From Plasmodiophora brassicae (Eukaryota; Endomyxa: Phytomyxea; Phytomyxea; Plasmodiophorida): a stretch of 64,000 bases of DNA. Positions 55,697-64,000 of the stretch are shown piece by piece (the first letter of the stretch is position 1; the number at the start of each line of letters is the position of its first letter). The translations under genes were made by a program, and so were the position numbers. The notes below the pieces were generated by a model. That model searched no databases. It worked only from the letters and a program-made list of their open reading frames with translations, and had not been told where the DNA came from. The stretch spans positions 310,001 through 374,000 of the forward strand of contig CP145425.1 in the NCBI GenBank assembly GCA_036867785.1, written 5' to 3'.

Positions 55697-55730
55697 AGCT
55701 GGCCTGCAACGCGCTCGCGCGTTGCAGGCC
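55697..55730. repeat. Perfect 15-bp hairpin with 4-nt loop
   Basis: Arms 55697-55711 and 55716-55730 are exact reverse complements around loop CTCG. GC-rich and followed by non-coding sequence. It could act in transcript termination or processing, but no role is shown. Confidence 0.85.
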
Positions 55731-55969
55731 AGTAACACACGCGAAGAGAGCTACCCTGAGTTTACGGAGGCGCGCTGCCCTACTCCAATATTGAACAGCT
55801 GACAACGTCGACATCTGACTATATGTGCAGCCACGATGATGATGGGACGAATGTACTATCGATCGCATAAGAGCGCAGGGATATCACTATGACTGCTTGC
55901 ACTTGCCGCGCGCTCGTGGTTTCTTGGGCTGACCTGCCTTTTTTGTCGGTTTGGAAATGCCTGATCGCA

Positions 55970-56600
55970 TAGCGTCATGGACGGTGCCGTTGACGGCCAA
56001 GGCCCAAGGCAGCAATAGGAGACGCAGGAGATATCAGACGAGCCATAATCGCGACAGAGCCACCTGTGGTACAGCGATCGGGTGAATATAGTAGGCGATG
56101 CACCCGTCGGTGACGCGAGAAGCCTTTCGGGACCGGGAAACAACTGTGGAAGGGTGGAGACGTCCAGCTGAAGGCGTAACACACCAAATGGCAGGCAAAG
56201 GCCGTTCAAACGTCGTTGCCTGCACACAACCGCCAGCGACTTCGGCTGACAACGACACGAAACCGCGTGACTGACTTTGGGCGAACTGCTGCCACTCCAA
56301 TTGCAGTTCCCCTTTCCCACGCCCTGAACCACTATCGCTACAATCATCTTCTGCAGAACAGCGGGCGTGTGCAAGTGGCGGCCATGCTCCCGCGCTGGTC
56401 CCATTAGCGAGGCGCTCCAGTCTCCACCCTTCCACCGTTGTTTCCCGGTCCCGAAAGGCTTCTCGCGTCACCGACGGGTGCATCGCCTACTTCACCCGAT
56501 CGCAGTACCACAGGTGGCTCTGTCGCGATTATGGCTCGTCTGATACCTCCTGCGTCTCCTATTGCTGCCTTGGCCGTCAACGGCACCGTCCATGACGCTA
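55970..56600. repeat. Foldback repeat with arms of about 185 bp
   Basis: Left arm about 55970-56163 and right arm about 56418-56600 are inverted copies with a few small indels (for example an extra CCCAA and ATAT on the left). They are separated by about 255 bp with no recognised coding content. This looks like a foldback or MITE-like element. Target duplications were not identified. Confidence 0.85.
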
Positions 56601-56629
56601 CCGCGCAGTTTGAGTAAACGTCCACGGCA

Positions 56630-56920
56630 ACCGTCGGCTTCGGCAGACGGACGTTAATCCGTGTTGTGGAGACAACCGTCGTCCGTCGTGTCGTCTCCTG
56701 ACATTTTAACCGTCTTTCACCGTCCTTAGCCGTCTGGCGTCGCATCGTCTGTCTTTCGTGCCGCTTTGTGGTCGGAACCAGAAACAAAGCGGCACGAAAG
56801 ACAGACGATGCGACGACAGACGGCTACGGACGGTGAAAGACGGTTAAAATGTCAGGAGACGACACGACGGACGACGATTGTCTCTACAACACGGATTAAC
56901 CGTCTGCCGAAGCCGACGGT
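56630..56920. repeat. Near-palindromic foldback, arms of about 140 bp
   Basis: Arms begin ACCGTCGGCTTCGGCAGACGG and meet at a centre near 56771-56786 (GGTCGGAACCAGAA). They differ at only a few positions. The arms are full of CCGTC-type short repeats. It lies 30 bp from the preceding foldback, so the two may form one compound element. Confidence 0.9.
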
Positions 56921-56956
56921 CTGACAACCCTCCGGCCGTACGTTGTCGGCGAACAT

Positions 56957-58042
56957 CTAATTAGACCACCGGACGCGGCTCTCGGGAACGCCCTTGACGT
57001 AACGATAATGGCTGTAGGGCAGCTCCCACATGGGCCGAACGTTGCCGCGGGCGTTGGGTGAGACGTCCCTGTTGTAGAAGGGATGGTTCATATAAGCCGT
57101 GAAGTTCACATCGAAACCCAGGTTGTACTTGGCCGTGTACTCTGAGCCTTTCAGAACGCGGTTGTCGTCATAGCCGAACAGGTCGCACTTCTGCGCCCAT
57201 GCCATCTGGCAGAATGTCGTCAGCAACATGATGGACAGGGTAGCATGGCCCTGGTCGCGTCCGGATTCCTGATCTTGCGCGGTCCCGTCCTGGCACGTGA
57301 CCCATGACGTTCTGTTGATGGCGCCATTTCCACTGCCGCGATAAAAGTAGTCGACGGCGAAGTTGTAGATATCGGGACGATCGGCGACAACACCGATCGC
57401 GATCAGCGAGGCCATGATGCCGAGGTCCCAGTTCGACCAGTAGTGAACGGGCGAGTGGGCATCGTTATGCCTCACCAGGAAGTCCTTATTCATCGGGTAG
57501 AAGACGTTGAGCATCATGGTGGTGAAGTTCTGGAAACTTTCCTTGGACCAACGCGGATAGCGGCGCAGGATTTCGCCAGCGTTTGCTATCTGGTATCCCT
57601 GAAACCCGGCCATCAGGAACCGATCCGCGGTTCCGTACAGCGCTTCCAGGCTGACGGCGCAGGCATTCAGGATCTGTACGGCGATGTCCGCCCACCTATC
57701 ATCTCCCGATATCTTCCAAAGCAGCGCATGTAGGTAGGCGGCATGCGCGTCGCTCATCAGGTCGTGGTAGTTCTGCGGATGGACGCCGTCATCGCCGCGG
57801 TACACTATCGGACTGGCACGGGCAGTGTACGACAGTCGTGAGTGCCAGTTGTTCTGCAGGGTGCTCCATCCGGACAGATACGGTTCGTAGCCGTGTTCCA
57901 CCCAGAATCGAACGAATTGGAAATCTTCGTCGGTGTGTAGCAGGCCCGGATGAATAAACTCTGATGGTTGATTAATGTAACAGCCGCCAAACACGGTGCC
58001 GAACAGGAGGAGGAACGGCGTTACAGACAGCGCAAACGACAT
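56957..58042 (-). CDS. Secreted alginate-lyase-like enzyme (PF05426-type fold)
   Basis: 361 residues from ATG 58042 with a signal peptide (MSFALSVTPFLLLFGTVFGG). The mature part follows the alginate lyase superfamily: FIHPGLLHTDEDFQFVRFWV, GWSTLQNNWHS, QNYHDLMSDAHAAYLHALLW, AGFQGYQIANAGEILRRYP, VHYWSNWDLGIMASLIAIGV, ESGRDQGHATLSIMLLTTFC. The alpha/alpha-toroid lyase families use Asn, His, Arg and Tyr around the HPG, WxNWD and GRDQGH boxes, all present here. Substrate may be an acidic polysaccharide other than alginate. No intron. In a plant-associated protist it could act on host wall or on its own matrix. The start further upstream (58252) would bury the signal peptide. Confidence 0.78.
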   Translation of the reverse strand: MSFALSVTPFLLLFGTVFGGCYINQPSEFIHPGLLHTDEDFQFVRFWVEHGYEPYLSGWSTLQNNWHSRLSYTARASPIVYRGDDGVHPQNYHDLMSDAHAAYLHALLWKISGDDRWADIAVQILNACAVSLEALYGTADRFLMAGFQGYQIANAGEILRRYPRWSKESFQNFTTMMLNVFYPMNKDFLVRHNDAHSPVHYWSNWDLGIMASLIAIGVVADRPDIYNFAVDYFYRGSGNGAINRTSWVTCQDGTAQDQESGRDQGHATLSIMLLTTFCQMAWAQKCDLFGYDDNRVLKGSEYTAKYNLGFDVNFTAYMNHPFYNRDVSPNARGNVRPMWELPYSHYRYVKGVPESRVRWSN

Positions 58043-58501
58043 TGCGCGTAAACGTCGGGAAGCACTGAGGACAAGCCACAAATGAGCGGGTTCGAGCCGA
58101 TCGACCGAAACGAGATCGAGGATATCTCCTGATTGTGTGAAAATATCCGAGCATCTCCGATCTGAATTCGGTTCACCCGTGCAGATATCAGGAGTTAGGA
58201 GAACACGGAAATGTAGATGAAGGAGCGAATGTGAACCGGTATAATTGAGCAATCTAGCACAGCTCGACAGACATTGTCCAACAACGTTCCAAAGGTTCTG
58301 CCCAGTAATACGTAAACGATGGCGTCAAGCTGCTTCGGCAGTGGTAGGCGGCTCCATAAGAATCTGACAACCTCTTTAGACCAAACCAAACCTAGCGTCG
58401 TCAGCCGCCGACCCTTACAATCTGGGCAGCTGCGAACCCGGCAACGCTTCAGTGGATTCTAGGTGCACCTTAGCGAGGCAGGGCATGTGGACCGGTGTGG
58501 T

Positions 58502-58547
58502 CGCCAACTAGGCAACAGGACTAGATGCTTCTGTAGCCTAGCTGGCG
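58502..58547. repeat. Stem-loop, possible structured RNA
   Basis: Arms CGCCAACTAGGC (58502-58513) and GCCTAGCTGGCG (58536-58547) pair at 11 of 12 positions. After one mismatch the stem continues with ACAG/CTGT, leaving a 12-nt loop. No known ncRNA family is recognised. Confidence 0.5.
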
Positions 58548-58850
58548 ATACCGATCTACAAGTACCATTCCGTCAATAATCGCAATAGTACTGACATCGC
58601 TTACGCCCCATCATTGAACCAGGGTAAATTCATGCACTACGCTGGGAACCCGTCTCGCAGGAACGGTACTTCACCGATAGTGAAGTGGGCTGTTGAGGCC
58701 TGTTCTGAGGAGCAAATGAGAACAGCCCTGCTAGCGGCAGCACGTTCGGCTAGTCCGTGTCCTGGTAGGACGCGGTCACGTTTACATCTGCGGGCGGCAC
58801 AGCGAATTCGTCTGCGGACAAAGGTCGAGTCCCAGCGGTGGAGCATCTGG

Positions 58851-58950
58851 TGAGTGATGAGTTGATGACTGATTGCTTTTATGAGTTGATGACTGATGAT
58901 TGATGATGACTGATGAGTGATGACTGATGACTGATGACTCGATGACTGAT
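58851..58950. repeat. Minisatellite of TGATGAC/TGATGAG units
   Basis: About 100 bp of imperfect 7-nt repeats (TGATGAC, TGATGAG, TGATGAT) just upstream of the Src1/Man1 start. Stops in every forward frame rule out coding use. Confidence 0.85.
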
Positions 58951-59011
58951 CGGAACGCGCAAACGGAAAAACCGCGGACCCGCACTATTTTTCAGAAGGT
59001 GCCGTATCGTG

Positions 59012-61201
59012 ATGGTGCGGTCGGCCACGCCGAAGGCCCGGCGATCGACGCCGGCGCGCCGTCCGCCCGAACCGGAACCGGAATCCAGGTCGAGTTCCGA
59101 AGAGCAGGACACGGATTATTTGGCGCTGAGCGATGAGGAATTGGCCCTGTTGGACGAGACGCCGGACGCGGCCGTCATTGCGCGACGGTACACTATCGCG
59201 GCGCTGCGGACGTGGCTGACGGAACGCGAGATTGCGTTGCCGACTGGGGCAGCGCGCAAACCCGACTATGTGGCTCTTGTCATTCAGCATATTGACAAGC
59301 AGAGGGTGGGCATCACCGTTGTGTACCGGTGACGTTCAGCACTCTAATCCAGTCGCCTACCTACCTAGGATGCTATGAAGGATGAAGCGCCGGCGAAGAA
59401 GGACGAAGAACAGCCGAAGACGCCTAGTCGAAAGCCTGTGGTGCGGCGCGGAACAACACCAAAGAAGCGTAAAACAGTGCCGCGTACTCCGGCTAAAGAG
59501 CCAGCCGAAGAAGCGGAAGAACAGCCTCCAGCATCGCCTACAAAGAAGCGCAAGGTTGATGGTAAGTAGCAGGGCTATCAATATTTGGAGCCTGCTAAGG
59601 TTGATGTTTGATTCGCTAGAGTCTCCAATCGCCAAGACGGTGCCCACGACTCCTTTTGCAAGCCCTGTCCCCATGGTCGCAACGGTACGACCGTCGTGAT
59701 TCCGCTCGCCTACGTTGTTCCTGATTACTTACAGACGTTCCTGGCTCGCCTGAAACAATCACGTGCGTCGACCTCCGAGCCAATCGAGGTATCTGATGTG
59801 TTGCTATTGTTGCGCTTGGATTTTAAATTGCCATACAGGGACCCGTCCCCGACTCTGGCAAGGAAGTAGCAAAGACGCCACCAAAACCTGCCGAAGATGT
59901 TGAGTCGGGTGTCAACAAGTTCCAGCGGTCGTCGTCAGCGAAGAAGAAATCTGCCAAGGCCAGGATGAGAGATGGAGAGCCGGCTGCAGCGCCCAAGCAG
60001 CCCCCGTCGTCGTCTCTCCTTGGCACGTCCAGAGATCAACCACAGGTTTCCGTAAGAACCATGAGGGATTAACGCAAAGCACACTAACGCGTTGCTATGC
60101 AGACCCCTGTCGAACCTCGGAAACTGTTCGCACCGTCATCCCGACCATCTAGCAGCCCTGTTCGGAGGGTGATCCGCCAAACTGTTGTCGTTCCACCGAC
60201 GTCCCCGAAGGCGAGTTTCCCCACCAATTGCAATCCCGAGCGCGTATGGTTAACGTCCGTGTTGGCCCTAGGTCACTAAGCGTCCGTTCTCGACGCTCAG
60301 GACCATAATCCTACCCGCTGTATCGATCATTGTCGCTGGTTTAGCGTTCCTAATCGCTCGCCATGTTTTTGTTGGTCCTGTCTATTGTCCAACGGATGGC
60401 AGCCCACAGCTCGAGGATTGCCTTCCCTGTCCAGCCCGTGCGTCGTGTGACTCCGCCGGGCGTGCCCATTGCCGAAGCGGTCTAGTGCTGCATCGGGGCA
60501 AGTGTATCGATGATCCTCGTGTCGTCACGTTGGCTGAGCAACTCCTGGAGGACGCGGCCTGGATCGCCGCTGAGCAACTTGGGCGCGTCGAGTGCGGCGA
60601 AGTGTCTGGCCCGCGTGAGATCCCTCAGGCTGAACTTGAACAGCGCCTGAAAGATCTTCATGGAAGCGAACCTCAGTTCCAGGACGCCTACAGAAAGATG
60701 TTGTCCAAACTGCAAACGATTGATCCCCAGACGACCCCGCTTCGATATAACGGTACGCCGCCCCGAATCTGGTCAACCGTCCCGCATCGTTCATTCTCGT
60801 GTGCCGTTCGGCAATGGCTTGCCTCGCACATTCGGACGTTTGTGGCGATTGTCGTCACTGCTTTCGCAATTGCTTTCTGGGTATTTCGCCGCCGACGCCA
60901 CGGTCGTCGTGTCGCCCTCGCCATTCAAGTCTACAAGGCCGCTCTGGGTGTCCTGAAAGACTCTGTCGGCGCAGTTGCTCTTGACCATCTGTCTGTGACG
61001 GCGTTTGAGCAGAGCGGTTTCGCTCGCGATGATGCTGTGTGGGCCCTCGCTCTGGAGCAACTGATGCGGGATGCGCGTATCAACAATTCGCTCGTGTTTC
61101 TCAACGGTGTGCAGAAGAAAGGCCTCGTCTTCTCCCAGATCCCGTTACGTTCCAGTGGCAGCAGCAAACCTGCATTCGTCTACCCGTCCGCCCCTCGGTA
61201 A
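59012..61201 (+). CDS. SRC1: Inner nuclear membrane protein Src1/Man1 (HeH + MSC domains)
   Basis: N-terminal exon from ATG 59012: basic and Pro-rich, then a HeH/LEM-like motif (YTIAALRTWLTEREIALP...RKPDYVALVIQHI). Middle exons are Lys/Pro-rich with a likely nuclear localisation signal (TPKKRKTVPRTP, TKKRKV). TM1 (ILPAVSIIVAGLAFLIARHV) leads to the MSC luminal domain: VGPVYCPTDGSPQLEDCLPC, ASCDSAGRAHCRSGLVLHRG, KCIDD, QLGRVECG. TM2 (FVAIVVTAFAIAFWVFRRRR) is followed by a winged-helix-like tail (LEQLMRDARINNSLVFLNG). The Cys pattern is that of Src1/Heh1/Man1. Members tether chromatin to the nuclear envelope and help ESCRT-based pore repair. Several introns, with middle junctions approximate. 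Confidence 0.88.
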
Positions 61202-61447
61202 CCGGTTCGTTATCCATTTGTATTGTTAACGCTGGTGACATTTGCGCTTGCAGGTGACAATTGGCGCGGGTTCTGACTCAAAACATCACAATCAATACAT
61301 AGGTCTGTCGGTTAAACCTTGCTGTTGCTGAGCGTACGGCGGAATCGCGTGTGGCGTTGGCTCATGGGAGCGAGATATTTTCAGCAGATTCATTAACTAA
61401 CAGTATCTCCACGAGACGTGGTGTATCGTGTGTGGCCCGCTTCTGTT

Positions 61448-62573
61448 ATGTCTCTGTTCGACAACTGGGTCAGGAATGCCGGCCAGTATCCCAGCCAGGC
61501 ATCGTCCGCCAAGCCGGTCAACGCAGCAAGCATCTGGGTAAGACGTCTCCTCCCCTGGTCCGTATCGCTTCCCAATTGTCTGATCGTGTGCCGATAGGGT
61601 GCGGAACGAGTCGAAGATCAACGGTACACCAAAGGTCACGGTTCTGCACATCTAGTTGGGGGTCAGCGCGCCCGCCCGTCGCTGTTCGCCGAAGCTGGTC
61701 GAACAGTGTCGACCCGTCCATTGGACGTCTGCCTGTCGGCGACGTCGTCGTCATGTTCAACTCGCAGGTCGGCTCTCTGTGCCTGGATCATGTCCGTACG
61801 CCTCTTACAGGTACCATAGCAACGTATCGACAAGCAGCTCCATCGTCAGCTCGTGTGGCAGTTCATGCTCATCGACCGTCGAGGACAGGTCGTTCCTCCC
61901 GTTCTCGACGTCGTATGGGTCGGCGTATTGCTCCGCGTTCGAGCGTAAGCTTGTGGTATGGCGTGCTGCGTCGCCGTGTCTTGACGCGTTAACAGCATCA
62001 CAAGTCGTTCCTGGAGCGCGCTGCCGGCAACAAATGCTTGATGAGCGCAAGGCAGAGCTGAAGGACGCTGGCAGGGGCGCATGGGAGAAACGCATCGACC
62101 GTGCCCATGCACGCGACCGCCGCCTGAAAGACCGCATCCTCAGGACGAAAGCTAGACACAACTTTGAGGTCGACTGCCATGAGGTGCAGTGGCCGAAGCA
62201 TCGCAACGAGTTTGGTTTGCTCAACGACCGACAGGTTTATCGATCGATGCTGGAGGCCAAGAATACGCCACGTCTGCCCGATCGCTCGTTCGACCTTGAC
62301 GCAGACGGGATCGTCAGCGCCAGAGACTACGCGATCGCGTCCGCGTTTGATGTCGACGGGGACGGCAAGCTCAACGACCACGAACTAGCAAACGCGAAGA
62401 CCGCTGTTGCTAATGGTACATTGCCAATGCGCCCCCGGATGCCATACACAACAGACGCTAATCGAGTCGGTGTGTGCACAGGAGCTCTGGACTCATATCG
62501 TGGCACGCTGGCGAATCTTCTTGGATTGCCATTGTACCCTGCCGGTTCCTCTGTCACGACAAGCCATACGTGA
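61448..62573 (+). CDS. EF-hand protein, otherwise unrecognised
   Basis: Probable start MSLFDNWVRNAGQYPSQA at ATG 61448. A GTAAGA intron leads to AERVEDQRYTKGHGSAHLVG, and further exons to a charged helix (ERKAELKDAGRGAWEKRIDR, HARDRRLKDRILRTKARHNF). Then a pair of EF-hand loops: DLDADGIVSARDYA and DVDGDGKLNDHE, both with Asp at loop positions 1, 3 and 5 and Gly at 6, so Ca2+ binding is likely. A short unstructured C-terminus follows (PYTTDANRVGVCTG). Middle exon boundaries (61600-62000) are uncertain. Function beyond calcium binding is unknown. Confidence 0.65.
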
Positions 62574-62671
62574 CTCCCGACCGTATTGCATAAATTGAAG
62601 GTCCAGTGAACGGGTCAACCGAGTGCCCAAACGGTGTAAACTGTGCTGTTAGAGTCGTCTCTCTTCCCGAC

Positions 62672-63246
62672 CTATGTCGCCGGGACGCATGGCTCCGTTA
62701 TGGATTCGTCCATCGGCGGAATCGCAATACTGAACGGTATGAACCCTGCCTTGACGTTGACAGCGATAGCCAGGTCCATTGTGAACGTCGCCGACGACGT
62801 ACACGTCGCCACGACCGCTAGCAGCGCTTTCGTAGCCGGGTCCCCTGCAATCACCGTTTCATCAAACAAGCCCAGCTCGCATTGCAAAGGACGGCGCCAC
62901 CTGGGTCGGTCGGTTTGACGTTGACGACAAACTGAAAGACGTACGTGGAGAGCTGTTTGGCTGGGAAGACGGCCGTTGGCAGTGCATTTGTGGACGATAT
63001 CTGGTTTCCTCTGTAGGATAAGGCAACGTTGCCGGACACGAGGTCGATGTCGTAGCGGTTGCGGTTGGTGACGTTGACGTGCACGTCGAGAGTCACTGCC
63101 AGCGACGTCTGGCTGAACTGGAGGCCGCTGGGCGCCACTGACGCCGAGACGGGCGGATGCAGGTCAGGGAACAGGAGGTAGATCGCGATGCCCAACCCGA
63201 CCAGGATGACAAAGGCGACTAGGCAGATCACCTTACAGCAACCCAT
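62672..63246 (-). CDS. LEA-2 domain membrane protein
   Basis: From ATG 63246: MGCCKVICLVAFVILVGLGIAIYLLFPDLHPP, a candidate N-myristoylation/palmitoylation start running straight into one TM helix. The rest is the beta sandwich of LEA-2/NDR1-like proteins: AVTLDVHVNVTNRNRYDIDL, GNVALSYRGNQIS, VVNVKPTDPGGAVL, then across a short intron near 62878 QCELGLFDETVIAGDP and TFTMDLAIAVNVKAGFIPFS. The NxN-type turn and strand order fit the family, which in plants and many protists sits at membranes under stress. Start 63273 is also in frame. End taken at 62672. Confidence 0.72.
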
Positions 63247-63419
63247 CGTCGAACCGACTACGAGCGTCAGCAACCGACCACGTCGAGCTAGTCACAGGCG
63301 ACTGATCTCGATCATTCGAGATACAGGTGGTAGCGTCGAATATTCCGCCTTTGCGATTATCAGCAGACCAAACAAGTGAACGCCATGTATAACAATGGAA
63401 ACGAATAGAGGACGCGCGC

Positions 63420-64000
63420 TCAGTACGTGTCGTTGGACTTGCAGCTGGCGCACGAGAAGAACTGTTTCAGTTTCTTCATCGCCTTCTTGAATTTGCTCTG
63501 CTTTGGCGGAACCTGCAACGGGAAGGGTGTGCCGGGCTGGGCTGAGCACTTGTTGCACGTTTTCTCTTCGTCGCCGTTCGTGTACGACTCGATGGATTCC
63601 CCGTCGACGCCCTCGACGGAACTGGCAGTCGACCCCGCTGGAAGCAACTCGGGAACCTGCGACACTGGGCATTAGTGGCCGTCACGCCATGCATGCCGCA
63701 GACCAAGAGTACCGGGCACAGACCGGCCGCTTTGTACTCTGCCCGGGTCATCCGATCCTTCGGCGCTATGTGCTTGTAGCAGTCGGAGGCGCAGAAATCA
63801 GTCGGGCAGTACGGCGGGTCATTGAAGCAGTTGTTCTGGCACCACTCCTGATTGGCGGTCGACTCAGGCAAGGCAGTGCACTGATCGTACAGCGTCGCAT
63901 CGTGGCCCCGGTACGTCCCGTGCGGTCTCACGGGTTCAGATTGTTTCCCAAACGACGCCGATGAGGAAGCGCACGCGACAGGTGAAGGAAGCGAAGCGTA
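63420..64000 (-). CDS. Cys-rich, probably secreted protein (5' partial)
   Basis: The frame enters from the right edge (ASLPSPVACASSSASFG) and continues GHDATLYDQCTALPESTA, then QEWCQNNCFNDPPYCPTDFC and ASDCYKHIAPKDRM. Closely spaced Cys suggest disulfides and secretion. A short intron (about 63718-63671) joins to a Ser/Asp-rich part and a basic Cys tail (KKAMKKLKQFFSCASCKSND), with stop at 63420. The start and any signal peptide lie outside the window. I cannot name a domain. Chitin-binding-like spacing is possible but not shown. Confidence 0.55.

Larger units (their letters stand above)
58043..59011. other. Long intergenic region with hairpin and minisatellite
   Basis: About 970 bp between the lyase start and the Src1/Man1 gene, with no convincing coding frame. 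It holds a structured hairpin (58502-58547) and a TGATGAC-type tandem repeat (58851-58950). Confidence 0.5.

Noticed and set aside
58080-58105. GGTTCGAGCC resembling a tRNA T-arm
   Set aside because: No acceptor stem, D-arm or anticodon arm can be placed around it. It lies just upstream of the lyase start.

Overview
This window is compact eukaryotic nuclear DNA, probably from a rhizarian protist and most likely a plasmodiophorid-like cercozoan. Nearly every gene is broken by short introns. Those I could place from protein conservation run about 39-76 nt, start GT (often GTA/GTG), and often have a CTGAC/CTAAC-like branch site close to the AG. The best taxonomic evidence is the polyubiquitin gene (18286-19680). 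A threonine separates its ubiquitin units, and one- or two-residue insertions at that junction are a known signature of Cercozoa and Foraminifera. An axonemal dynein intermediate chain, a CFAP77-like protein and a tubulin tyrosine ligase-like enzyme point to a flagellated stage. Genus-level placement is inference.

Layout. 1-6.2 kb: the 3' end of an unknown gene, a small membrane protein, mitochondrial ISCA1, a USP48-type deubiquitinase and the R-SNARE YKT6. 6.5-13.3 kb: a class 3 lipase-like protein without its nucleophile serine, a rhomboid, an MscL channel with a C-terminal zinc ribbon, cytosolic Xaa-Pro aminopeptidase and a 2OG-Fe(II) oxygenase. 13.7-18 kb: an unknown gene, a SARAF orthologue and a 7TM-RGS protein. 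18.3-30.1 kb: polyubiquitin, an unknown acidic protein, mitochondrial GatB, PI4-kinase III beta, a Cys-rich IPT-like protein and a TTLL.

30.6-36.8 kb is the accessory heart of the window. Three tandem paralogues of a family I do not recognise share an intron at the same position and phase. Between copies 1 and 2 lies a mobile-element island: remains of a CENP-B/Tigger-type DNA transposon split by a 1,552-bp hAT element with exact 8-bp target duplications, plus two inverted duplications and a 29-G run. 37.1-38.7 kb holds a head-to-head pair of a second unrecognised family, one member with a long Asp-rich tail.

38.8-64 kb: eIF4A3, a PrsW-like membrane protein, a tubby protein, a GAL4-type zinc cluster protein, a dynein intermediate chain (WDR78/IC138 type), a large channel gene that appears to fuse two six-TM cyclic-nucleotide-binding channel units with non-canonical pores, CFAP77, a secreted unknown protein, a degenerate coding minisatellite, nested foldback repeats (55970-56920), a secreted alginate-lyase-like enzyme, a Src1/Man1 inner nuclear membrane protein, an EF-hand protein, an LEA-2 protein and the 3' part of a Cys-rich probably secreted protein.

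Exon joins were made by eye from reading frame, GT-AG sites and family conservation. CDS coordinates are outer limits including introns.
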